A stretch of 64,000 nucleotides of DNA from an uncultured Ruminococcus sp. (GTDB lineage Bacteria > Bacillota > Clostridia > Oscillospirales > Ruminococcaceae), in contig CANQVA010000002.1 of assembly GCA_947627175.1 (NCBI GenBank), positions 1 through 64,000 of the forward strand. The letters are read 5' to 3'. Numbering within the stretch: position 1 is the first letter of the stretch; the number at the start of each line of letters is the position of its first letter. Below, one piece after another: positions 1 through 6,610 of the stretch. The notes beneath the pieces are model-generated. The model had not been told where the DNA came from and did not search any database. It saw only the letters and a list, made by a program, of their open reading frames with translations. Both the position numbers and the translations under genes were made by a program.

Positions 1-18
1 ATTTTTTCACATATTATA

Positions 19-47
19 TTGACATTATTTATCAGTTACATTATAAT
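19..47 (+). promoter_or_regulatory. Promoter of ispDF
   Basis: TTGACA at 19-24 and TATAAT at 42-47 with a 17-bp spacer, a full housekeeping sigma consensus. Transcription should start near 54. This excludes the more upstream reading-frame starts and supports the ATG at 76 as the true start. Confidence 0.85.
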
Positions 48-75
48 AATTATAATAATAACATTGGAGGAAAAA

Positions 76-1245
76 ATGAATACCTCTGTTATAATAGTAT
101 GTGCCGGCAATTCAACGAGAATGTGCGGTGTAAATAAAATTCTTATGCCTTTAGGCGAAAAGCGTCTTGTTATAGGCGTTACAATGCAGGCATTTGAAAA
201 GTGTAAAAGTATAAACGAAATAATAATAGTCGCCCGTGAAAATGATATTCCGGCAATAACGGAAGAGGCAGAAAAAGCAGGTATCACAAAACTTAAAAAG
301 TGTACAGTCGGAGGGGCAACACGTCAAAAAAGCGTTATAAACGGCATAAAGTGTATTTCAAAGGACGCTGAACTTATCGCCGTTCATGACGGTGCAAGAC
401 CCCTTGTAAAGCCTGAACACATAGAAAAAGTTATTAAAGATGCATCTGTTTTTGGCGGTGCAACTTTAGGAGTACCTGTAAAAGATACTATAAAAATGAT
501 TGACGACGGTATTATTACTGATACTCCGCCGAGAAAATCCCTTTATATTACACAGACTCCGCAGGTTTTCAAAAGAAAGCTTTATTTTGAGGGAATTGAC
601 TTTGCACTTGAACATAGTCTTGATTTCACAGACGATTGTCAGCTTGTTGAGGCTATCGGCGGAAAAGTGTATATGACTATAGGCGACTACACAAATATTA
701 AAATAACTACACCCGAGGACATAGCCGTTGCGGAAGTCCTGCTTAAAAATATAACAAGGAGTTTTTTTATGTTCAGAATCGGTCATGGTTACGACGTTCA
801 CAGACTTACGGAAAACAGAAAATTTATTTTGGGCGGTGTCGAAATTCCGCACGAAAAAGGTTTACTCGGTCATTCAGATGCCGATGTGCTTGCACACGCA
901 ATAATGGACGCTATGCTGGGGGCTTTGGCACTGGGCGACATAGGTCATCTTTTTCCCGATACGGACGAAAAATTCAAAGGTGCGGACAGCATGGAACTTA
1001 TGCGTGAAGTTTGCCGTATAGTCGGGGAAAACGGCTACACCGTCGGAAATATAGATGCTACAATTATTGCACAAGCACCTAAACTTGCCCCTTATATAAT
1101 TTCTATGCGTAAGAATATAGCAGAAGTGTGTGAATGCGATATTTCACAAATAAGTGTTAAGGCGACAACAGAGGAAAAACTCGGCTTTACGGGCGAAAAA
1201 CTCGGAATAGCCGTTCACGCTGTCGCACTTATGACAAAAGCATAA
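76..1245 (+). CDS. ispDF: Bifunctional IspD/IspF, MEP isoprenoid pathway
   Basis: One 389-residue protein carries two MEP-pathway enzymes. The N-terminal half is IspD (2-C-methyl-D-erythritol 4-phosphate cytidylyltransferase), with [13 protein letters not shown] and VHDGARPLV. The C-terminal half, from about residue 232, is IspF (2,4-cyclodiphosphate synthase), with GHGYDVHRL and the metal-binding [15 protein letters not shown]. IspDF fusions are known in alphaproteobacteria and Campylobacter; most Firmicutes have separate genes. The ATG at 76 follows a GGAGG 8 bp upstream and lies just after the predicted transcription start. At the junction an AAGGAG (756-761) sits 7 bp before an in-frame ATG (769) exactly where IspF begins, so free IspF might also be made. 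Confidence 0.93.
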   Translation: MNTSVIIVCAGNSTRMCGVNKILMPLGEKRLVIGVTMQAFEKCKSINEIIIVARENDIPAITEEAEKAGITKLKKCTVGGATRQKSVINGIKCISKDAELIAVHDGARPLVKPEHIEKVIKDASVFGGATLGVPVKDTIKMIDDGIITDTPPRKSLYITQTPQVFKRKLYFEGIDFALEHSLDFTDDCQLVEAIGGKVYMTIGDYTNIKITTPEDIAVAEVLLKNITRSFFMFRIGHGYDVHRLTENRKFILGGVEIPHEKGLLGHSDADVLAHAIMDAMLGALALGDIGHLFPDTDEKFKGADSMELMREVCRIVGENGYTVGNIDATIIAQAPKLAPYIISMRKNIAEVCECDISQISVKATTEEKLGFTGEKLGIAVHAVALMTKA

Positions 1246-1250
1246 AAACT

Positions 1251-1280
1251 AACCGCAGTTATAAAACTGCGGTTCATTTT
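1251..1280. terminator. Bidirectional terminator, ispDF / LPxTG gene
   Basis: A perfect 10-bp stem (1251-1260 with 1265-1274, AACCGCAGTT arm) and 4-nt loop, followed by CATTTTTAATT on the plus strand and AGTTTTTATG on the minus strand. It serves both converging genes. Confidence 0.85.
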
Positions 1281-1295
1281 TAATTATTATTACTA

Positions 1296-2636
1296 TTATT
1301 TATCGGATTTTCTTTTTGACCTTATTGAAAGTCCTCCTGCAATTAAAACCACTCCACCAACTGAAAGAGGCATAACCGGCCACCAAAGCTGTCCTGTCTG
1401 CGGAAGTTTTCCGCTACTGCTGTATCCGCTGTTTCCTTTTCCGTTTCCGTTACCGTTTCCATTATTGCCGTTACCGTTATTATTTCCGTTTCCGTTATTT
1501 CCGTTGCCATTATTACCGCCACCGCCGGAAGCAGTTGTTGTTCCTCCTTCTGACTGCGAATTTGTACCTGTTCCTATTGTACTTCCTGTTCCGGATTCAT
1601 CTTCCTGATAACCTGAATCTGTTGTTGCAGTACCTGTTCTTGTTGACGAACCGTTACCGCCTGAAACTGAAGTTGCGGATGTACCTGTTTTTGTTGAAGA
1701 GCCGTTATTTCCCGAAACGGTAGTAGTTGTTGTGCCTGTTCGTGTTGCTTCGCCTCCGCCGTCAGGGAATGAAGATGTTGTTTTTGATGTTGTAACTGTT
1801 TCATTTGAAACTATAGGGGGGGTAGTAGTTTTTGCATCTTCAAAGTATGAGTTTTCAATAATATAACGTGAGTCGTCATAGTTCATTCTCATTTCGTAGT
1901 GATTAGGTACATTTTTTTCCATTACAATCCATGATGAAGTACCCTCACCGCTCCACCTGTATCTCCAGTTGCTTTCTTCATCAAGAGTAACTGTATCATA
2001 TAATTCTTCATCTTTATAGATGTCAACAACAATTGATGCAGGACGTTCATTTAATTTGTCCTCATCATTCAGCCACTCTTTTCTTACAGTGTATGTTTTT
2101 ATAACTTCGTCCATTACCTGATATGAAAATTTAGGATATGCATTATATCTTAAATTCTGGTCATCTGCCTTTATTTCGACAAGTGCAGTAGTAGGCACAT
2201 AATAATAGCTGTCGATTTTAAGAAGTTTACCTGTCAAGAGATACAGACCTGCATTAAGACCTGAAAATTCAATTTCTCCGTTCTGGTCTGTTTTTCCCTC
2301 TCTCAAAGGTGGTATTTTATTTGCAACCGCATAAGCCTGAAATGTCTGTGCCGCTTCGCTTACTCTTTCCTCACTCAGATTTCGGAGGTTAATTTGATAT
2401 TCTTCAAAATCTCCCGTCTGTACAAAATTACGTGATGAATTACTTCGTTCGCCGACCCTGTACAATTTCCATTGCATACCCTCAAGAATTACATCATCTT
2501 GCACACATACAAGTGTAAGAGATTTGTCCTCATCGTCCGCATGAATGTTCTGCATCGGCATAACCAAAGAAAGAATTGACAGAACAGTAATTATACAGAC
2601 AATAATATTCAACAATCTGGTTTTCTTCAAAATCAT
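1296..2636 (-). CDS. LPxTG-anchored, Cna-B-type surface protein
   Basis: A secreted, wall-anchored protein of about 446 residues. It has an N-terminal signal peptide, an SpaA-like segment (around WKLYRVG), and a Cna-B-like domain with the pattern RPASIVVDIYKDEELYDTVTL followed by WRYRW. Next come a Thr/Ser-rich stalk, an Asn-Gly repeat spacer, and a C-terminal sorting signal: LPQTG, a hydrophobic helix, and the basic tail RSKRKSDK. This architecture is that of pilins and sortase-linked adhesins. No sortase or partner pilin lies in the window. The frame also opens at a GTG (2669), but the ATG at 2636 gives a normal signal peptide. The role could be adhesion to plant fibre or to other cells; this is inference. 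Confidence 0.8.
   Translation of the reverse strand: MILKKTRLLNIIVCIITVLSILSLVMPMQNIHADDEDKSLTLVCVQDDVILEGMQWKLYRVGERSNSSRNFVQTGDFEEYQINLRNLSEERVSEAAQTFQAYAVANKIPPLREGKTDQNGEIEFSGLNAGLYLLTGKLLKIDSYYYVPTTALVEIKADDQNLRYNAYPKFSYQVMDEVIKTYTVRKEWLNDEDKLNERPASIVVDIYKDEELYDTVTLDEESNWRYRWSGEGTSSWIVMEKNVPNHYEMRMNYDDSRYIIENSYFEDAKTTTPPIVSNETVTTSKTTSSFPDGGGEATRTGTTTTTVSGNNGSSTKTGTSATSVSGGNGSSTRTGTATTDSGYQEDESGTGSTIGTGTNSQSEGGTTTASGGGGNNGNGNNGNGNNNGNGNNGNGNGNGKGNSGYSSSGKLPQTGQLWWPVMPLSVGGVVLIAGGLSIRSKRKSDK
1435..1525 (-). repeat. Asn-Gly codon repeat in the surface-protein spacer
   Basis: Degenerate tandem triplet repeats of the CCGTTA/CCGTTTCC type encode the run of Asn and Gly residues between the Thr-rich stalk and LPQTG. 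Such spacers usually carry a ligand domain through the wall and often vary in length between strains. Confidence 0.7.
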
Positions 2637-2724
2637 AAGATTATCAGCCTGCCTTTCTTTATACCTCACGGCAATATATTCAATTTATAGTGAAAATGTA
2701 TCAATTAGTTATCCTAATGTTATA

Positions 2725-2753
2725 ATTATATCACCAACTTATACAATTGTCAA
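2725..2753 (-). promoter_or_regulatory. Promoter of the LPxTG protein gene
   Basis: On the minus strand, TTGACA (2753-2748) and TATAAT (2730-2725) are separated by 17 bp. The start is expected near 2718, leaving a leader of about 80 nt before the ATG at 2636. Confidence 0.8.
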
Positions 2754-2884
2754 TAGTCAAGATAAAAAATCCCGTATTTTTGTAGTTATTTACAATTACT
2801 GATAGTATAGTTTATGCATTTTGATAAAATTCAACACTTTGCAGCTGATGAAAAAAATTATCGCAGAAAAATTTTTAAAAACTA

Positions 2885-2913
2885 TTGACATTATCCGTTA
2901 TATATGATATTAT
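2885..2913 (+). promoter_or_regulatory. Promoter of the first tnpB
   Basis: TTGACA (2885-2890), 17-bp spacer, TATTAT (2908-2913). The rest of the 2670-3005 gap is AT-rich and holds only this promoter, the divergent promoter of the surface protein, and a small inverted repeat (AACAT 2940-2944 with ATGTT 2952-2956) that may mark the left end of the element. Confidence 0.7.
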
Positions 2914-3005
2914 GTACTAACGAGTTTTTTAACAGTTTAAACATCTATAAAATGTTGTAATAAATTATTGACTTTTCTAAAGAATGATAAAGGAGCTTAC
3001 AGAAA

Positions 3006-4175
3006 ATGATTAAAACAATCAAAGTCATGCTCCTGCCAAACAACAAGCAGAAAACAAAATTGTTTGAATGTGCCGGAACAGCGAGATTTGCGTATAATTG
3101 GGCATTAGATTATGAAAAAGCAAATTATGAAGCCGGAAATTCGTTTCTTTCTCATTATGAACTCCGCAAAATTTTTACAAAGTTGAAAACACAATCAGAA
3201 TATGCGTGGTTGAACGATTACAGCAATAACATCACAAAGCAGTCTATTAAAGACGCTTGCAAAGCATATCAGAACTTCTTCAAAGGCATTACAAAATTTC
3301 CGAAATTCAAAAGCAGAAGAAAATCTAAACCATCTTTTTATGTTGACACTTCCAAAATCAGCTTTACTTCTACTCATGTAAAATTAGAAAAGATGACAAC
3401 AAGCCTAAAAAAGAACAAGCAGAAGTTCAATCTTGTTAAGTTGGCAGAGCCTGACAGAATCCCCATTGATGCAAAATATTCCAATCCAAGAATTACTTTT
3501 GACGGCTTGAATTGGTGGATTTCCGTTGGAATTGATTGTGAAGAATCGCATGAAAATCCAACAAATAAGGAAATCGGAATTGATATTGGTATCAAAGACT
3601 TAGCTGTTTGTTCTGATAGGAGTAGTTACCCAAACATTAACAAGACCGCAAAAGTCAGAAAACTAAAGAAGAAAAAGCGTAGATTGCAACGCAGAATATC
3701 AAAAAAATATTTAAAAAACAGGAAAGGAGAGCGTTACTGTAAAACACACAATATTGTAAAAAGTGAAAGAAAACTTTTGAAACTCACCCGTAAACTAACG
3801 AATATTCGTCACAGCTATCTGCATTTTGTAACCTCTGAAATCATAAGCCGAAAGCCAAAGTTTATTGTTTTGGAAGATTTGAATGTAAAAGGCATGATGA
3901 AGAACAGGCACTTGTCAAAAGCAATTCAGGAACAATGTTTTTATGAATTTTACAGACAAATTCAATATAAAAGCGAATGGCATAATATTGAATTTATAAC
4001 GGCTGACAGATATTATCCGTCAAGTAAAATGTGTTCCCGTTGTGGAAACATTAAGAAAGACCTGAAATTGTCTGATAGAATTTACCATTGTTCTGTATGT
4101 GGACTTGTTATTGACAGAGATTTTCAGGCAAGTGTGAATTTAATGAATTACGGATTGAAAATACAATCACAATAA
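3006..4175 (+). CDS. tnpB: TnpB, RNA-guided nuclease of an IS200/IS605-type element
   Basis: A 389-residue OrfB/TnpB protein, the family ancestral to Cas12. TnpB nucleases use an RNA from the element's right end to cut DNA beside a short target-adjacent motif. All catalytic parts are visible: RuvC-I Asp in IGIDIGIKDLAV, RuvC-II Glu in FIVLEDLNVKGM, a zinc ribbon with CSRCG and CSVCG, and RuvC-III Asp in DRDFQASVNL. The N-terminal helix-turn-helix part begins MIKTIKVMLLPN. The length is typical, so it looks intact. AAAGGAG lies 9 bp before the ATG. No tnpA transposase accompanies it, so it cannot move on its own. It differs strongly from the second TnpB at 5328. Confidence 0.92.
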   Translation: MIKTIKVMLLPNNKQKTKLFECAGTARFAYNWALDYEKANYEAGNSFLSHYELRKIFTKLKTQSEYAWLNDYSNNITKQSIKDACKAYQNFFKGITKFPKFKSRRKSKPSFYVDTSKISFTSTHVKLEKMTTSLKKNKQKFNLVKLAEPDRIPIDAKYSNPRITFDGLNWWISVGIDCEESHENPTNKEIGIDIGIKDLAVCSDRSSYPNINKTAKVRKLKKKKRRLQRRISKKYLKNRKGERYCKTHNIVKSERKLLKLTRKLTNIRHSYLHFVTSEIISRKPKFIVLEDLNVKGMMKNRHLSKAIQEQCFYEFYRQIQYKSEWHNIEFITADRYYPSSKMCSRCGNIKKDLKLSDRIYHCSVCGLVIDRDFQASVNLMNYGLKIQSQ

Positions 4176-4320
4176 GTGTTATCAATATGTACCGATACGT
4201 TAGTCGGAAATTTACGCCTTCGGAGTGTTATACCAAACATAAGTAGATAATGACTTGTCATATCAAAAATGGACACGTTGAACAAGGAATGAAACATAAA
4301 AGTTTGTTTTATAACTTTTT
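4120..4320 (+). ncRNA. Probable omega-RNA / right end of the first TnpB element
   Basis: In this family the guide RNA spans the 3' end of tnpB and the element's right end. The non-coding 140 bp after the stop hold short stem-forming segments (CCGA...TCGG near 4192-4208). They end in an inverted repeat, AAAAGTT (4298-4304) with AACTTTT (4313-4319). The element boundary is placed near 4320 on that basis. Exact ends are not certain from one copy. Confidence 0.4.
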
Positions 4321-4475
4321 ATAAGTTTTCAGTAACGGCATTAACGCAGCTGGGAGCATGTCACACCGGCAGTTTTTTTGTTTACTATAAATATATTATA
4401 AAAATTCTTCTTTTTACTGTCATTTCTGCATATATATTTACAGAACCGCTGAAACAGTAAAGGAGGGATAACTTA

Positions 4476-4766
4476 ATGTTGAAACAACAACCTGACCAAC
4501 GGGCGGTAATCCTCGGGCAGTACATAATAGAAAACAGGGCAACAGTCCGTGCTGCCGCTAAAAAATTCGGCATTTCAAAAAGTACAGTGCATAAAGATGT
4601 CAGTGAACGCCTTAAAAAGGAAAATCCCGCACTTTATGCACAAGTTAAGGATATACTTGAAATAAATAAACAGGAACGCCATATACGTGGCGGAATGGCT
4701 ACAAAACTTAAATATGAAAAAATGGCAGAAAGAAAAATAAAATATAATCAAAAATATAATAATTAG
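4476..4766 (+). CDS. spoIIID: SpoIIID, sporulation transcription regulator
   Basis: A 96-residue mother-cell regulator. SpoIIID binds DNA and adjusts the sigma-E and sigma-K regulons during sporulation. The helix-turn-helix is clear in RAAAKKFGISKSTVHKD, and the basic C-terminal tail (KYEKMAERKIKYNQKY) is also typical. AGGAGGG lies 9 bp upstream of the ATG. The gene stands alone between two TnpB elements and has its own terminator. I could not identify a sigma-E promoter with confidence. Its presence shows the organism can probably sporulate. Confidence 0.95.
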   Translation: MLKQQPDQRAVILGQYIIENRATVRAAAKKFGISKSTVHKDVSERLKKENPALYAQVKDILEINKQERHIRGGMATKLKYEKMAERKIKYNQKYNN

Positions 4767-4770
4767 TTAA

Positions 4771-4800
4771 AAGGACTGTCTGAAAACGGCAGTCCTTTTG
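4771..4800 (+). terminator. Terminator of spoIIID
   Basis: A 10-bp stem (4771-4780 with 4788-4797, one G-T pair, 7-nt loop) ends in CCTTTTG directly after the gene. Confidence 0.8.
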
Positions 4801-4821
4801 ATATATATCAAAAGCAGTATT

Positions 4822-4867
4822 CTGACTTATGCCCGACGTTCCGAAGCAATTCATGGGCATAAATCAG
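4822..4867. repeat. Inverted repeat between spoIIID and the second TnpB element
   Basis: CTGA-2-TATGCCC (4822-4834) pairs with GGGCATA-2-TCAG (4855-4867). The 54-codon frame starting inside it (4829) has no ribosome binding site and resembles no family I know. The 4801-5030 stretch otherwise shows nothing I can name. Confidence 0.4.
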
Positions 4868-5032
4868 CCACTCCGAAACAGCATATGCCAGAAATCCCTA
4901 CTTACTTTATTTTATGCAGAAAACTGTGAAATGCAACAAAGAAATTTATGGTATTCTTACAATCTGTCATTTTTGTTATATTTCTGTAACTGAATGGAAT
5001 ATTTCCGTAAGCAAATCGGTGCTTTTTTGTCA

Positions 5033-5061
5033 TTGCAATTTTCCTTTACAGGTATTATAAT
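5033..5061 (+). promoter_or_regulatory. Promoter of a candidate small RNA
   Basis: TTGCAA (5033-5038), 17-bp spacer, TATAAT (5056-5061). No open reading frame follows; the transcript would end at the hairpin at 5151-5176. Confidence 0.6.
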
Positions 5062-5067
5062 ATAATT

Positions 5068-5180
5068 ACAGCAGAATTAAACGCTGTCAATAAAAAATTT
5101 CCTCTGCGTCTCACACAACGCAGGTACTTACACACACCTATATAAAAGAGAAACTGCCGACTATTCACGGCAGTTTTCTT
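5068..5180 (+). ncRNA. Candidate small RNA of about 110 nt
   Basis: The segment lies between a good promoter and a Rho-independent terminator and has no reading frame with a ribosome binding site. It contains an internal stem (CTGCGT 5104-5109 with ACGCAG about 10 nt later) and the terminator stem (AAACTGCCG 5151-5159 with CGGCAGTTT 5168-5176, then a T-run). I do not recognise the family. It could also be the leader of a gene displaced when the TnpB element inserted just downstream. Confidence 0.45.
5151..5180 (+). terminator. Terminator of the candidate small RNA
   Basis: A 9-bp perfect stem (5151-5159 / 5168-5176) with an 8-nt loop, followed by TTTCTTTC. Confidence 0.75.
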
Positions 5181-5272
5181 TCATCTAAACCGCAAGCAAG
5201 GATACCCCTACCTCTATAGGTAGTGGGAGGAATTGCTTGCTCTCTCCTTTCGGTTGATTTTTGTTTTTACTA

Positions 5273-5301
5273 TTGACTTTTCACTAATCTTATGATATAA
5301 T
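5273..5301 (+). promoter_or_regulatory. Promoter of the second tnpB
   Basis: TTGACT (5273-5278), 17-bp spacer, TATAAT (5296-5301). A 7-bp inverted repeat, CACTAAT (5283-5289) with ATTAGTG (5305-5311), brackets the -10 box and could be an operator. Confidence 0.75.
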
Positions 5302-5327
5302 ATTATTAGTGAAAGTGAGGCGATATT

Positions 5328-6455
5328 ATGCAAAAAATGACTGTAACCGCAAAAATTCAGCTTTGTCCCAATAGCAATGATAAGATATTACTGAATGACA
5401 CATTGTCAGCTTATCGTGCTGCTTGTAATGCTGTTTCAGAATATATCTTTCAGTCTCATGATTTGAACCAGTCATCAGTAAATCATGCTGTTTATCGCCA
5501 ACTTCGCAATAACTATTCTCTGCGTTCACAAATGGCACAGTCTGTGATTAAAACGGTTATTGCAAGGTATAAAACCATTCTTGAAAATCAAAAGAAATGG
5601 ATTAAACCCGATTTCAGAAAGCCACAATACGACCTTGTCTGGAACAGAGATTATTCCTTGAATCAGGACAAGTTTTCTGTCAACACTCTTTGCGGACGTA
5701 TTAAACTACCTTTTTTTGATAAAGGCATGGAAAAGTATTTTGATAAAGAAACTTACAAATTCGGAACGGCTAAGTTAGTCTTAAAACATGACAGGTACTT
5801 TTTGCATATTCCTGTCAGTTATGAAATTGAGGAAAGTCATCTTTCCGATATTTGTCATGTTGTCGGCATAGACAGAGGAATCAACTTTGTTGTTGCAACT
5901 TATGACAGCAAACACAAGTCCGGATTTGTCAGTGGTAAGGCAATCAAACAAAAGAGAGCACATTACAAACTGCTTCGTCAGCAACTTCAGAAAAGGCAGA
6001 CACCTTCAGCCCGCAGAAGATTAAAAGCTATCGGTCAACGAGAAAACCGTTGGATGCAAGATATTAACCATCAAGTGTCAAAGGCACTCGTTGAAAACAA
6101 TCCGAAGCACACACTTTTCGTTCTGGAAGACCTGAAAGGAATCCGTTCTTCAACAGAAAAGGTAAGATTGAAAAACAGATATGTGTCTGTAAGCTGGGCT
6201 TTTTTCGATTTAGAACAAAAACTGATTTACAAAGCAATGCAGAATCAATGCAGTGTTGTAAAAGTAAATCCGGCATATACAAGTCAGACCTGCCCTGAAT
6301 GCGGTCACACAGAATCCGGCAACAGGGATAAAAAGCTCCATTTGTTCTGTTGCAGGAATTGTGGCTATCGTTCTAATGACGATAGAATCGGAGCAATGAA
6401 TCTGTATCGTAAGGGAATTGAATATTTAGTACCGGATACAGTGATAGCGGAGTAA
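5328..6455 (+). CDS. tnpB: TnpB, RNA-guided nuclease, second element
   Basis: A 375-residue OrfB/TnpB of a different branch from the first one. RuvC-I Asp is in VVGIDRGINFVVAT, RuvC-II Glu in LFVLEDLKGIR, the zinc ribbon in CPECG and CRNCG, and RuvC-III Asp in NDDRIGAMNL, so the nuclease should be active. A basic stretch between RuvC-I and -II (KQKRAHYKLLRQQLQKRQ) fits RNA binding. GTGAGG precedes the ATG at 5328. It has its own promoter. Without tnpA, it probably persists through guide-RNA-directed cutting of empty sites, as shown for other TnpB proteins; that is inference here. Confidence 0.92.
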   Translation: MQKMTVTAKIQLCPNSNDKILLNDTLSAYRAACNAVSEYIFQSHDLNQSSVNHAVYRQLRNNYSLRSQMAQSVIKTVIARYKTILENQKKWIKPDFRKPQYDLVWNRDYSLNQDKFSVNTLCGRIKLPFFDKGMEKYFDKETYKFGTAKLVLKHDRYFLHIPVSYEIEESHLSDICHVVGIDRGINFVVATYDSKHKSGFVSGKAIKQKRAHYKLLRQQLQKRQTPSARRRLKAIGQRENRWMQDINHQVSKALVENNPKHTLFVLEDLKGIRSSTEKVRLKNRYVSVSWAFFDLEQKLIYKAMQNQCSVVKVNPAYTSQTCPECGHTESGNRDKKLHLFCCRNCGYRSNDDRIGAMNLYRKGIEYLVPDTVIAE

Positions 6456-6605
6456 ATCTCCTCTATCAGGGGCGTTGTCAACCGTCCCATCAATGCAACA
6501 TCAGCTTACTGTTTAGTATTCTAAAAAGGTGGGAGACATTTTGTCGTTTTTACCACTGGATAGTTGCAAGCCCCCACTTCTATAAGTGGTGGGTAGTTGA
6601 CTATC
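6400..6605 (+). ncRNA. Probable omega-RNA of the second TnpB element
   Basis: The tnpB 3' end and the 145-bp tail up to the right-end hairpin (6571-6593) and the GGGTAGTTGAC edge form the expected scaffold. The guide would be read from the flanking DNA starting near 6602, that is, into the 3' end of glgB. Confidence 0.5.
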
Positions 6606-6610
6606 TTTTA

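Larger units (their letters stand above)
5190..6605 (+). mobile_element. Second solitary TnpB element (IS200/IS605 type)
   Basis: Matching subterminal hairpins bound the tnpB at 5328. The left hairpin (CCCCTACC 5205-5212, loop, GGTAGTGGG 5219-5227) is enclosed by GCAAGCAA (5192-5199) and TTGCTTGC (5233-5240). The right hairpin (CCC plus CCACTT 6571-6579, AAGTGGTGGG 6584-6593) also follows a GCAAG (6566-6570). Both have the bulged ...GGTGGG or GTAGTGGG form. IS200/IS605 elements have such hairpins rather than terminal inverted repeats. The element lacks tnpA and sits directly behind glgB. Confidence 0.7.

Noticed and set aside
4829..4993. Possible 54-codon gene after spoIIID
   Set aside because: There is no ribosome binding site, its start lies in an inverted repeat, and it resembles no known protein.
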